Shown: positions 38,733 to 47,596, counted from the stretch's first letter. The stretch: DNA of 64,000 bases from Polaromonas sp. OV174 (GCF_900112285.1 NZ_FOKZ01000011.1:89706-153705); one strand, 5' to 3'. Notes: generated from the letters alone by a model not told the origin. Translations and numbers: made by a program.

Positions 38733-39646
38733 CCCTCCAGAACTCCGGCAGCAACGATTTCTGCTGCGGAACTCGGGTAGAGCTTCGTGCTGTCCAACGG
38801 CTGGGGACGAGAGTTGCTCGCGGCTACCATCCTCATCATCGCTCGCGGATAGGGATGGTAATCGTGCGTCGCGTAGTGCTGCGTGGCGACGTTGTCCCAG
38901 ATCGTCAAAAGGTCAGGCTCCCAGGTGAGTCTTACCTGGTAGTCGGGGCGCTTCGCCATTCCGAACAGGAACTGGAGCAGGGCCGTGCTCACCTCTTCAG
39001 GGACCCCGTGAACGAAGGTCGTGAAATGCCGGTGTGCAAAGACCTGCGCCCGACCGGTCACCGGGTGGCGGATGACGATGGGATGGTCGGCGACCCGCTT
39101 CGACAACTTCTGCTCCGCTTCCGACGTGCTCTTGCTTGCCATGTAATTCATTTCGCGCAGCCGCCAGAACAAGTCATGACGAGCGACGAATCGCGAGAGC
39201 ATCTCCTGCATCGGCTCGGGCAGGTCTTCGTAGATAGCAGCGTTACTTGCCCAGAGCGTGTCGCCCCCCGAAGGCGGAATGTCCACTGCCCGCAGGAAGG
39301 TGTAGGCAGAGGGAAGCGCGTTGTAGGTGTTGTCCGTATGCCATGTGGCAGTGTCCGCCGGTATGGGCTTGGCTGGGTCGTAGGTGACCAGCTGAATCTC
39401 GGGGTGCTCCGCGGGGGAACCGAATACCGGATGCGAGCTTTCGAGATTCCCGAACTCGCGGCCCAATCGCACGAACGCCTCCGGCGTAAGAGGTTGCTTT
39501 CGTACAAAGACGACACCGAATTCGTTGACGGCCTTTCGCAGATCCTTGTAGACCTCCTTGTTCTCGACCTCGTTGAAGTTCACCTCGCTGATGTAGGCGC
39601 CGATCCGGGGCGTTGCCCGTTTGACCTTGAAGTGCTTATAGTCCAT
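38729..39646 (-). CDS. TauD/TfdA-family Fe(II)/2-oxoglutarate dioxygenase
   Basis: Non-haem iron oxygenase of 305 residues. The facial triad is visible: His and Asp in TWHTDNTY and the distal His in ATQHYATHDY, with an Arg (YPRAMMRMV) for 2-oxoglutarate. NFNEVENKEVYKDLRKAVNEFGVVFVR matches the TauD N-terminus. Family members remove sulfite from taurine or alkylsulfonates, cleave alkyl sulfates (AtsK) or ether-linked herbicides (TfdA). It is coupled to the ligase (4-base overlap), and the AAGGA ribosome site is six bases from the ATG. Specificity is not shown. Confidence 0.9.
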   Translation of the reverse strand: MDYKHFKVKRATPRIGAYISEVNFNEVENKEVYKDLRKAVNEFGVVFVRKQPLTPEAFVRLGREFGNLESSHPVFGSPAEHPEIQLVTYDPAKPIPADTATWHTDNTYNALPSAYTFLRAVDIPPSGGDTLWASNAAIYEDLPEPMQEMLSRFVARHDLFWRLREMNYMASKSTSEAEQKLSKRVADHPIVIRHPVTGRAQVFAHRHFTTFVHGVPEEVSTALLQFLFGMAKRPDYQVRLTWEPDLLTIWDNVATQHYATHDYHPYPRAMMRMVAASNSRPQPLDSTKLYPSSAAEIVAAGVLEG

Positions 39647-39858
39647 GACAAATCCTTTTCATCTGTGTGTTGAAGGAACTACGAACGTGGACACGCCGTG
39701 TTGCGTGACCGCAAGAGATTCAATGTTGCTGCAGGATCTGCGCATCGAAACAAGGTCGAGGCGCCGCACTGTCATTGGGTGGACAGTTCCCGCATTTACC
39801 TATCAGCAGGCGCCCTCGTTGTTTGAACAAGCGGGGGGTGCTTGCGGATTTGTATCGT
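39647..39858. other. Gap between the ABC importer and catabolic genes
   Basis: 212 bases with no gene. Large enough for an internal promoter for the TauD-ligase-GMC-decarboxylase block; no clear hairpin was seen. Confidence 0.4.
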
Positions 39859-40674
39859 CTAGGGTGTTTGCCAGCTGAGCACGTAGCGCTCGACGGCTGC
39901 GACGCTGGCTGCCAGCGTGGTCGACAGGACCCCCAGGATCAGCAGCACGGAGAACGTCTCGTTGATTGCGAATGTCTGGGTGTACTGTGCGACGATCACT
40001 CCCAGCCCATTTTGCGAAGCGATCATCTCCGCCACGACAACCCCCAAGAGGGAGTAGGTGACCGCCAGTTGCAGTCCCGAAAAGATCGACGGAAGCGAGA
40101 TCGGCAGGACCACCTTGAGGAACGTCTGCGAGGTGCTTGCGCACATCATTCGCGACATCACCAGAAGATCTGGGTCTGCGTTCTTGAGGCCCGACCTGGT
40201 CGTGATCAGCAGGATGAAGAACACCAGGCTGATTCCCGCAACCGTCTTCGCTTCAACGCCGATTCCGAACCAGAGAATGAATAGCGGCGCCAGGGCGACC
40301 CGTGGGATGCTGTTCAATCCGCTGATGACGGGATTGAGCATGGCGTCGACCGTCGGAAACGCGGCGAGAGTGAGACCTGCAATGATTCCCAGGAGAGATC
40401 CCAGTGTGAACGCAAGCAGTGTGGCCATCATGGTCGAAGCCAGGTGAGGCCAGATGCTGTTGTCGGCTATCTGCCGCCCAAGCGCATTCAGCACCTGGCT
40501 CGGCCTGCCGACAAAACGCTCGTCGACATAGCCGGTGATGGCGGCAATTTCCCACGCGAGGCAGATGGCGAGCACGATCAGCACTCGCCCGCTGATGATG
40601 TAGGCGGGAGACGAGGCAGTTGTCCCCGAATTTGCCGGCGGCTTGGCTGTCGAACTTTTAAAAATTGCGTTCAT
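39859..40674 (-). CDS. Aliphatic sulfonate/taurine/nitrate-type ABC permease
   Basis: SsuC/TauC-like inner-membrane permease of 271 residues with about six helices and the cytoplasmic EAA loop (MSRMMCASTSQTFLKVVLPISLPSIFSGLQLAV). VDERFVGRPSQVLNAL and GLNSIPRVALAPLFILWFGIG are hallmark SsuC/TauC segments. It follows the ATPase gene by nine bases. Together with the NMT1-like receptor it should import a small organic acid, sulfonate or similar compound for the downstream enzymes. Confidence 0.9.
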   Translation of the reverse strand: MNAIFKSSTAKPPANSGTTASSPAYIISGRVLIVLAICLAWEIAAITGYVDERFVGRPSQVLNALGRQIADNSIWPHLASTMMATLLAFTLGSLLGIIAGLTLAAFPTVDAMLNPVISGLNSIPRVALAPLFILWFGIGVEAKTVAGISLVFFILLITTRSGLKNADPDLLVMSRMMCASTSQTFLKVVLPISLPSIFSGLQLAVTYSLLGVVVAEMIASQNGLGVIVAQYTQTFAINETFSVLLILGVLSTTLAASVAAVERYVLSWQTP

Positions 40675-40683
40675 GAATTTTCC

Positions 40684-41520
40684 TCAAACGTGCAATGCTT
40701 CTCGAACTTGCCGGCGAAGGTCCCGAAATTCCGGGACGTCGACCAGGTCACCGATGCGGCGCGGTCGCGGCAGTGCTACCCGCAAGTCATGCGTGACGCG
40801 CCCTTTGCTCAGGACGACAACACGGTCCGCCATGCTGATGGCTTCGTTGATGTCGTGGGTGACCAGAACGACTGTTCGGCCGCTGCCCTCCCACAGTTGA
40901 AGGAACTTGGGCTGCAAGGTCTCTTTTGTCTGGGCGTCCAGAGCCGCGAAGGGTTCGTCAAGAAGCACAAGGTCCGGGTCGATCGCCAATGTCCTGGCGA
41001 ACGCGACCCGCTGCCGCATGCCTTGTGAAAGCTGGCTCCTGTACTTGCCCTCGCTGTCTTCGAGACCAACCTGCTTCAGCCATGCTCGAGCCGTGTCTTC
41101 CCGCTCCGAACGCGCAACGCCCCGCAATTCCAGCCCAAAAGCAACGTTGTCCAAGGCGCGTCGCCAAGGCATCAGCGAGTCACGTGCGGACATATAGCCT
41201 GTTGAAGGGCGGGGGCCGACGATGAGCTCGCCACCCACGCTGATCCGGCCGCCGGCAGCCGGGAAAAGGCCCGCGATCAGGTTGAGAAGCGTTGTCTTGC
41301 CGCAGCCGCTGACGCCAACGAGGGCGACGAACTCGCCACTGTTGATGCTGAGGTTGACGCCATCCAGGACGAGCGATTCGCTATACCGATAGCTGACGTT
41401 TTCGAGATCCAGCAGCACCGGAGCTTGCCGAGGCACGAGCGAGGCGTTCACGGGTACCAGGCGGGGGTTGACCCTTGCAACACTTGAATTGTTCTGCATG
41501 CTTGCTCCAGCCCTTAGCAC
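40684..41520 (-). CDS. Sulfonate/nitrate-type ABC transporter ATPase
   Basis: SsuB/TauB-like ATPase. Walker A VGVSGCGKTTLLNLIAG, signature LSQGMRQRVAFARTLA and Walker B LVLLDEPFAALD, with the H-loop VVLVTHDINEAISMAD. 278 residues from 41520, overlapping the receptor stop by seven bases; an internal start at 41499 (MQNNSSVARV) would avoid the overlap. Belongs with the flanking permease and receptor genes. Confidence 0.92.
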   Translation of the reverse strand: MLRAGASMQNNSSVARVNPRLVPVNASLVPRQAPVLLDLENVSYRYSESLVLDGVNLSINSGEFVALVGVSGCGKTTLLNLIAGLFPAAGGRISVGGELIVGPRPSTGYMSARDSLMPWRRALDNVAFGLELRGVARSEREDTARAWLKQVGLEDSEGKYRSQLSQGMRQRVAFARTLAIDPDLVLLDEPFAALDAQTKETLQPKFLQLWEGSGRTVVLVTHDINEAISMADRVVVLSKGRVTHDLRVALPRPRRIGDLVDVPEFRDLRRQVREALHV

Positions 41521-42515
41521 TTCGCGCCATACGAAGCTGGCGTGACCGGTTCGCTGATGATGCCTTTGTCCATAAGCAGCTCGTTTGCCGCCTTGAGGTG
41601 CTCAGGCGTGAAGCTGCCATTCGGCGATAGATGGCGCAGCATCTCCTTGAGCGCCGCGGCAATCACGCCTGGCGCGTTTCCCTTGAGTCGCTTTTCGATT
41701 GCGGCGACCGATGCGTCGAAATTTTCAGGCCGGGACATCCACTCCATGCTTTCCTTGATGGAGCGGCACATGGCCCGCACCACTGCAGGATTGCCGTCCA
41801 TGTAGTCCTGAGTGCTGGCCACGTGCGTTGTGAAGAGCCACTTCAGGTAAGCAGGGAAGTCATCGGGTGCGACAAGTGTCTTGTACGAACCCGGATGGAG
41901 GGCGTCGAGCGTCTGCGTCGCGGGAGGGAGCGCGATGTATGCGTCGATCGTTCCACCGACCAGCGCTGCCATTCCCGTCGCGGCACCACCTACCCCGATC
42001 AGCGTGACGTTCTCGCCGGGCTTCAGTCCCGCATCCCTGAGCATCCGCTCAACCACAGCAGCGATGTGAGACCCAAGGGCAATCACACCCACGCGTTTGC
42101 CACGCAAGTCCGCCATCGGCTGAGGATATGGCTTTCCCGCGCTGGGCGTCGGTACGGATGACCGAGCAATGATGCTGAAATAGTTGTCGGCCCATACGTT
42201 GATCAACCCCTTGATCTTGTGGCCTTTCGCGACTTGAGGAAAGGTCACCAAGGGCCCTCCTCCATCAACAAATGGAGTAGATCCGCTCAAGAGCGACGCA
42301 ACCATCGCAGGCCCCGAGCTGAACGCGACCAGTTCAACGTCAAGTCCATTTTTCTTGAAAATCCCTTGAGCGTCAGCGACGAAAAATGGCGCGTTGGTGA
42401 CGCCCGTGAAATACCCGAACTTCACCTTCATCTCCTCGGCGGCCTGCGCAGGCTGCGTGGAAAACGAAAAGAACACAAAAATTGCCGAAAGCAAATGCAG
42501 GAATAAGCGCGTCAA
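41514..42515 (-). CDS. NMT1/SsuA-type ABC substrate-binding protein
   Basis: Periplasmic receptor of 333 residues with a signal peptide (RLFLHLLSAIFVFFSFSTQPAQA-A). The mature protein begins EEMKVKFGYFTGVTNAPFFV and contains GIFKKNGLDVELV, an NMT1-like hallmark, and LRGKRVGVIALGSHIAAVVERML. Relatives bind taurine, alkylsulfonates, nitrate or thiamine precursors. It is the first gene of the minus-strand block (receptor, ATPase, permease, then enzymes), divergent from the Crp/Fnr gene 214 bases away. Ligand unknown. Confidence 0.88.
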   Translation of the reverse strand: MTRLFLHLLSAIFVFFSFSTQPAQAAEEMKVKFGYFTGVTNAPFFVADAQGIFKKNGLDVELVAFSSGPAMVASLLSGSTPFVDGGGPLVTFPQVAKGHKIKGLINVWADNYFSIIARSSVPTPSAGKPYPQPMADLRGKRVGVIALGSHIAAVVERMLRDAGLKPGENVTLIGVGGAATGMAALVGGTIDAYIALPPATQTLDALHPGSYKTLVAPDDFPAYLKWLFTTHVASTQDYMDGNPAVVRAMCRSIKESMEWMSRPENFDASVAAIEKRLKGNAPGVIAAALKEMLRHLSPNGSFTPEHLKAANELLMDKGIISEPVTPASYGAKC

Positions 42516-42645
42516 GAGAGTCTCCTTCTTTACTTGGAATCAGCGCCAGCGTCTCTCTCGGCGCCAGGGGGCTGTGTACAATCGCCGCTCACCAGCGAGC
42601 TCATTCACAGCTCGAACCAACGACCATTTCTCGAACTTTAAGCGA

Positions 42646-42659
42646 AGTGATGCATCACT
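42646..42659. promoter_or_regulatory. Candidate Crp/Fnr-type operator in the divergent promoter region
   Basis: AGTGATGCATCACT is a perfect 14-base palindrome with GTGA/TCAC half-sites, close to the Crp-family consensus arms but with a shorter spacer. It lies between the importer operon (start 42515) and the Crp/Fnr gene (start 42730). Confidence 0.55.
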
Positions 42660-42729
42660 GGATTGGCGTGACACATAGTAGGGGTGGAATTCCCTGTCGG
42701 GACATGACAAAAATCGGCCGAATGTCAAC

Positions 42730-43446
42730 GTGAAGACAGTTCTTCAGAACTCTGCGTACCTCGCACTCGGTCGTGTTCTTCTCCTGAAGAATCCGGGGTT
42801 CGATCGGTGTGCCCCGGAAACGATCAAAGAGCTGATGGCGCACGCCTGGGTGAACCGCTGCGAGCGCGGAGATTTGGTCTGCGAGGTCAATGACCCGTTC
42901 GATCACCTCTGCCTCGTCATCGAAGGTGTGATCGAAATCCGCACAGTCATGTTAGGCCGACGCCACCTGATGACATTCCTCGCGGCGGGGGAACTGACGG
43001 GTGTGTTGTGTTGCATCGATGGCAAAGGGCAGCTGCACGATTTGATCGCTCATTCGGACGTCGTCCTGATGTACGTTCCCGGAGACCTGATCCGCCGTCG
43101 CCGGTTCATCGATCCTGCTCTCAGCGTCGCGCTTGAGCTGCAGTTGGCGTATCGAAGCAGGCGCTTGTACGAGCTTCTTGCCGGAGCGTCCTTGCTCTCG
43201 CTCAGGGCAAGGCTTGCGCGACTGCTCGTGCAGTTGGAAAGCGGATTCGGAATCCACAGGGGTGCTGCTGACATCATCAGCTTGCGCCTATCTCAGACCG
43301 ATATAGCGGATCTTCTTGGTACCAGTCGCCAATGGGCGAACAGGGAATTGAACGAGCTGGAGAAGCTGGGCATGATCCGCGTCAAGCGATCCTCGGTTGA
43401 AATCCTGGACTTGAAAGCCCTTGCTGAGGTGGGTTCTCCCGGGTAG
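42730..43446 (+). CDS. Crp/Fnr-family transcriptional regulator
   Basis: 238 residues starting with GTG at 42730. The N-terminal cyclic-nucleotide-binding-type barrel (RGDLVCEVNDPFDHLCLVIEG, LAAGELTGVLCCIDG) is followed by a long helix and a winged helix with RLSQTDIADLLGTSRQWANRELNELEKLGMI as the DNA-reading motif. No Fnr-type N-terminal cysteine cluster is seen, so it is not an iron-sulfur oxygen sensor. Divergent placement and the nearby palindrome suggest it controls the importer and catabolic operon. The signal is unknown. Confidence 0.87.
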   Translation: MKTVLQNSAYLALGRVLLLKNPGFDRCAPETIKELMAHAWVNRCERGDLVCEVNDPFDHLCLVIEGVIEIRTVMLGRRHLMTFLAAGELTGVLCCIDGKGQLHDLIAHSDVVLMYVPGDLIRRRRFIDPALSVALELQLAYRSRRLYELLAGASLLSLRARLARLLVQLESGFGIHRGAADIISLRLSQTDIADLLGTSRQWANRELNELEKLGMIRVKRSSVEILDLKALAEVGSPG

Positions 43447-43464
43447 TTGCCCTGAACATCGTTC

Positions 43465-43713
43465 TTCCGGCGCCGAACGCTGGTTCTGGTTTGATCCACC
43501 GTTCCACCCGAACCAGAGCGTCTTGCTCCACCGCCAGCCGGACAACGTCTGGCGCATCGACTTTCAACTCGGCTGGGATGGCCGATCCCGAAGAGGAGAA
43601 GAAGCTCGAACGCATCACTCCACGCGTCAACGCCATGATGCGTCAGGCGCTCGGCCGAGAGGTTCCGTTCGAACTGGAATGGGCTAGCGTCTATACGTTT
43701 GTGTGTCCGCGCC
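43465..43713 (+). pseudogene. Aromatic-ring FAD monooxygenase fragment, frameshifted
   Basis: RWFWFDPPFHPNQSVLLHRQ and VWRIDFQLGWD are read in one frame (about 43477-43578). ADPEEEKKLERITPRVNAMM and ELEWASVYTFVC continue in another, an extra G near 43579 separating them. This order matches the middle of MhpA-type 3-(3-hydroxyphenyl)propionate hydroxylases and related PheA/TfdB flavoproteins. Both ends are missing. It is a relic of an aromatic pathway gene cut by an insertion-sequence end directly after. Confidence 0.75.
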
Positions 43714-44010
43714 GAAGTAGAAGTGAGCCACCGGGCCGATTGAGAAGTGAGCCAGGGTTGGAAGCCGACTTTGCGATGGTCGGCTGGCTACTCATGCTGT
43801 AGACAGTCCAAGCGGCTGCGACAGCGACATCTCCGTCATCCGTTTCAGGTACTTTTGGCCGCAATTTCGGCCCTGAGTTTGACGCCCATGACCATGGGTC
43901 ACGAACCGCACAGCGTCAGTGCGCGCCATCAACTACCCGCTTGAAGACCTGCAAGCAAACCTGAGGCTGGCAGCCACACGATGTGCAGGACGTCCTAACG
44001 GACGTCCTGA
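43709..44010. other. Insertion-sequence end remnant and unassigned DNA
   Basis: Begins with two spaced copies of GAAGTGAGCCA (43723-43733 and 43746-43756 regions), the type of short terminal repeat seen in IS21-family elements, but no istA or istB gene follows. The rest, to the hairpin at 43986, contains no supported gene. Confidence 0.45.
43986..44009 (-). terminator. Hairpin after the sulfatase gene
   Basis: Ten-base perfect arms (CAGGACGTCC and its complement) around TAAC, nine bases past the sulfatase stop. The tail on the minus strand is not T-rich, so termination strength is uncertain. Confidence 0.45.
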
Positions 44011-44017
44011 AGGAAAT

Positions 44018-45475
44018 CTAAGCCATCCGGTATTTGTCAGGCGTAGCAGTCGAGCCTTGATTGCCTAGAACCCGTACAGCTTCTGGTCCGCCGTGACGAT
44101 TAACCAAAGTATTTTGGTCATCCTTGGCCATCCGGTCGATCTTTTCGGGATCGAGCAGCTTGCGAAGTTCTAGCTCCAGCTCGGCGACCACATGCGCCAT
44201 CGCCGGTTCCGAAGCAATATTCACCAACTCTTCGGGGTCCGACTGCAAATCGAACAACTCGGCTGGAAAGCCGACGTAGTAATGAAATTTGTAGCGCGCC
44301 TTCGTCACCATATAGGCTGCAGAGGGCGATCCCAACGCGTGATACTCGCTGAACCCAACACGGCTCTCGTCATCGTCTTCATTGGCGATGGTAAGCAGTG
44401 ACTTTCCGGGTAATGCGCGTTCTTCATCCGTCGGCGTCAAACCAACGCATTCGAGGAATGTTGGATACAGATCGGCAAGTCCGACGTTGGTCATGCAGGT
44501 CTTTCCAGCCGGAATGCCCTCACCCATCGCAATCATCGGTATCGCGGTTGACTCACGGTACATGGTGCTTTTGTTCCAGAGTCCTCGTGTTCCCAGGTTG
44601 TCTCCGTGATCCGTCGAGTAAATGACTCTGGTGTTGCCCAGCAAACCGGTGCGGCGCAACACTTCCATCACGATGCCGATTTGGTCGTCCAGATAGGAAA
44701 TCAAACCCAGATAACACTGCACGGCCAAGCGACGGCGCTCATCCGTGCCAAGTGCTGCATCGTGGTCCCAGTTACGGGCCAACTGCTCGACCCACGGGTG
44801 ACGGCTGTGTCCTTTGGCAGGGATCAACTTGTCCGGGACATTGATTTTTTCCAGTGGATACATATCCAGGTAGGGCTGCGGCACCATGAATGGCATGTGC
44901 GGGGCTACATAACCGAGGGACAGTATCCAGGGTTTGTCTTCGGGCGTTTGCGCAATGTCTTCAAGCCACGCCACGGCCATCCTGGTGATGTCGTGGTCGT
45001 AACGGTTGTAGCTCGAGGTCCCGGCCCCGAGTTCATCGAAAATGGTGGAGCGCCTGTCGTAGAAAGGGAGTGGATCGCGCACGGATGCCCAGATCAGTCC
45101 GATGCCGCCAGCTATGTGCATCGGGGAGTGTTGCTTGTCGAACCCCGTATCGTCTGACTCGTTGCGGTAGTGCAGCTTACCCATGGATTCAACGCGCATG
45201 CCGTTGCGCTGCAGCGAATGACCCCAGCTCTTATACGCACCATCGTAGGCGATGGCGTTGTCCCAATAACGATTCTGATGAGGAAAAAGGCCTGTCGCGA
45301 CACTGGCCCGTGCGGGCACGCAGATCGGCGATGTGGTCCATGCTTTTGCAAAGCGCGTTCCCGATGCCGCCATGCTGTCCATGTTGGGCGTCTTGACCAA
45401 GTTGTTACCCGAACATCCCATATAACGGGGGTCATGTTCGTCCGAAAAGATAAATACAAGATTTGCCGGTTTCAC
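44018..45475 (-). CDS. Sulfatase (alkaline phosphatase superfamily, choline-sulfatase-like)
   Basis: Hydrolase of sulfate esters, 485 residues. The formylglycine motif is Cys52 in PICVPARAS (CxPxR). Metal-site residues appear in FIFSDEHDPRYMG and YSTDHGDNLG. No signal peptide is visible, so it probably acts in the cytoplasm, like choline sulfatase. GTG start at 45475 with a GGAG site five bases upstream. It is the last gene of a minus-strand group with a LysR regulator and a Bug-type receptor. A formylglycine-generating enzyme is not in the window. Phosphonate monoester hydrolases share this fold and cannot be excluded. Confidence 0.85.
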   Translation of the reverse strand: MKPANLVFIFSDEHDPRYMGCSGNNLVKTPNMDSMAASGTRFAKAWTTSPICVPARASVATGLFPHQNRYWDNAIAYDGAYKSWGHSLQRNGMRVESMGKLHYRNESDDTGFDKQHSPMHIAGGIGLIWASVRDPLPFYDRRSTIFDELGAGTSSYNRYDHDITRMAVAWLEDIAQTPEDKPWILSLGYVAPHMPFMVPQPYLDMYPLEKINVPDKLIPAKGHSRHPWVEQLARNWDHDAALGTDERRRLAVQCYLGLISYLDDQIGIVMEVLRRTGLLGNTRVIYSTDHGDNLGTRGLWNKSTMYRESTAIPMIAMGEGIPAGKTCMTNVGLADLYPTFLECVGLTPTDEERALPGKSLLTIANEDDDESRVGFSEYHALGSPSAAYMVTKARYKFHYYVGFPAELFDLQSDPEELVNIASEPAMAHVVAELELELRKLLDPEKIDRMAKDDQNTLVNRHGGPEAVRVLGNQGSTATPDKYRMA

Positions 45476-45567
45476 GCTAGCTCCATCAGGTTAGCCGGCA
45501 AGTCTATGCCCGCTAACTGTGCTCGCCAATTGGTTGTTTGGCAACGGGGAGTTCGAAGTTCAGCAAG

Positions 45568-46458
45568 CTATCGAAGCGGGCTTCCAACCAGATGCTTGAC
45601 CAGCATCCGGGCCGGCAGAGACAGAGCCTCCTTCTTCGTGCATATCAGCATGGTTCGCCGGGCCCAGGACTCATTTAGTCTGATCAGACGCAGTGACAGA
45701 CTGTGCTGAAATACCTTCACGGCTCCTTCTGGCACCACTCCGATACCAATTCCCGCCTGAATCATTCTGCAAACCGACTCAAAGCTGCGCACCTGTACGC
45801 TGACGTTCAGAACATGCCCGGAATCAGCCGCCGCGTCGGCAAGCAGCTGCATCAGTGCAGCGCTTCCATCGAGACCCACAAAACTATATCCAACCAGTTC
45901 GCTGAAATGAACGCTGGGGCCCTTGAGCGGATGGTCGGTCGGTACAACGACGCAAAGAGGGTCGGGGCATAGCGTCTCGCTGTCCAGTCCCTCAAGGGGT
46001 ATTCCAGAGGTCACAATTCCAACGTCTGCAGCTCGTTCCTGGACAGCGCGAATGATCGACGCGCTACCCGCTTCCCGGATGTCCACTTCGATGTCGGGTT
46101 TTGCATCGCGAAAGGACGCCAGCAACTCAGGCAAGGATTGCTGCATGATAGAAGAGTTGGCATACAAGCGAACGCGACCCTTGGAACCTGAAGCGAAATC
46201 AGACATCTCGGCTGACAGCTGACCGAGTGCCCCCAAAACGCGCCTTGCATGTTGAGCGAGGGCCTCGCCTGCCAGCGTGGGAACTACGCCGCCCTTCAGA
46301 CGATGGAGAAGCTGCGCGTCAAACTGCTTTTCGAGTTGCGTAATGCGTCGGCTGGCAGCCGAAAGAACGATGTGAGAGGCGATCGCGCCTTTCGAAATGC
46401 TTTTCGACTCGACGACTTTCAGGAAGAGCGCAAGCGAGATTGGGTCAGCCAACATCAT
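45568..46458 (-). CDS. LysR-family transcriptional regulator
   Basis: 296 residues, normal length. The helix-turn-helix is ISLALFLKVVESKSISKGAI with the recognition part AASRRITQLEKQFDAQLLHR, followed by an effector domain (GRVRLYANSSIMQQSLPELL, ELVGYSFVGLDGSAAL). It lies 92 bases before the sulfatase and 26 bases after the Bug receptor gene on the same strand, so it may control this small group. Inducer unknown. Confidence 0.9.
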   Translation of the reverse strand: MMLADPISLALFLKVVESKSISKGAIASHIVLSAASRRITQLEKQFDAQLLHRLKGGVVPTLAGEALAQHARRVLGALGQLSAEMSDFASGSKGRVRLYANSSIMQQSLPELLASFRDAKPDIEVDIREAGSASIIRAVQERAADVGIVTSGIPLEGLDSETLCPDPLCVVVPTDHPLKGPSVHFSELVGYSFVGLDGSAALMQLLADAAADSGHVLNVSVQVRSFESVCRMIQAGIGIGVVPEGAVKVFQHSLSLRLIRLNESWARRTMLICTKKEALSLPARMLVKHLVGSPLR

Positions 46459-46484
46459 CCAATCTTAGCGCTGTCGGAGTATGC

Positions 46485-47441
46485 TTATTTGGCAGCGTTG
46501 AAGCGCTGAACCAATCGCTGGTGATAGGCACGTTCTGCCACGATCACCTTGGAAAAGTCAGTTGAGGGCATTCCAACAATCTGCATTTCCGCCTTTGAAA
46601 GAACGGCCACGGTTGCAGGGTCTGCGAGGACAGTTCGGATGCCTTGTTCGAGTTGGCGCGTGATGCCCTGGGGCGTGCCCACAGGAGCGAAGAAGCCAAA
46701 CCATGATGCGGCCACGACATCCACGCCAACCGCCTCTCGAGCGGTGGGAATATCCGGAAAGCTCGGGTGCCTTTCGGACTGGAATACCACATAAGGCTTG
46801 AGTTTTCCGGCCTTGATGTGCGGCAAGAGAGGCGCCAGATTGAATACGGTCAACGGAACCTGTCCACTGATGACGTCCGTCAGAGCCACACCGGTGTAGG
46901 GAACCGATATGAAGTTCGCTTTGCTCGCGGCATTGAACATTTCCATGGCCAGCGTGGTATTGCTTCCCAGGCCGGGGTTTGCATAGGCCAGCGGAGACTT
47001 CTTTGAAAGCTCGATGAGCTGCGCAGCGTCAGTCGCGGGTACTGCGGCATTTCCCACCAGAAAAACAGTCTGTTTGACCGCCATGACCAAGGGCAGAAAA
47101 TCCTTTTCCGGCGAATACGAAAGCTTGGGAATGATGAACTGTGCCAGCGTGAGATCAGAGTTGTTGGCACAGAGAATGGTGTAGCCGTCCGCAGCTGACT
47201 TGGCGACGTACGCCGAACCAATCGTTCCCGATGCGCCGACCTTGTTTTCGACCACGACGGGCTGCTTAACGACAGTAGCGAGTCGCTCGGCGACCGTTCG
47301 ACACATCATGTCAAGTCCACCGCCAGCGTTATAAGGAACTACGAACTTCACTGGCTTCGTTGGCCACTCCTGAGCATAAGTGTGCGAAAAACCCATCAAC
47401 GAGGTGCTTACAAGAAGCAGCAGTTTTGCAAACGTTTTCAT
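46485..47441 (-). CDS. Tripartite tricarboxylate transporter (Bug/TctC) substrate-binding protein
   Basis: Periplasmic solute receptor, 318 residues with a signal peptide (AKLLLLVSTSLMGFSHTYA-Q). WPTKPVKFVVPYNAGGGLDMMCR, VVVENKVGASGTIGSAYVAKS and YTGVALTDVISGQVPL are Bug-family hallmarks. Such receptors bind carboxylates and are often orphaned from their TctAB membrane subunits, as here. It is the first gene of the Bug - LysR - sulfatase group, suggesting a carboxylated sulfate ester or its product as ligand; this is inference. Confidence 0.93.
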   Translation of the reverse strand: MKTFAKLLLLVSTSLMGFSHTYAQEWPTKPVKFVVPYNAGGGLDMMCRTVAERLATVVKQPVVVENKVGASGTIGSAYVAKSAADGYTILCANNSDLTLAQFIIPKLSYSPEKDFLPLVMAVKQTVFLVGNAAVPATDAAQLIELSKKSPLAYANPGLGSNTTLAMEMFNAASKANFISVPYTGVALTDVISGQVPLTVFNLAPLLPHIKAGKLKPYVVFQSERHPSFPDIPTAREAVGVDVVAASWFGFFAPVGTPQGITRQLEQGIRTVLADPATVAVLSKAEMQIVGMPSTDFSKVIVAERAYHQRLVQRFNAAK

Positions 47442-47596
47442 TGTCTCGGTCTTTATAGGTAAGTGACCGGAGATTCTAGAATTTGAACGCCAATACGGGC
47501 ATTGGTATTACGACAACCAAGGTTTCGCTAACGGCGAAGCACCGGCTAACTGCTATTTCAACTACGTTACGCTGCGCCCTGCAACCCGGACAACGC

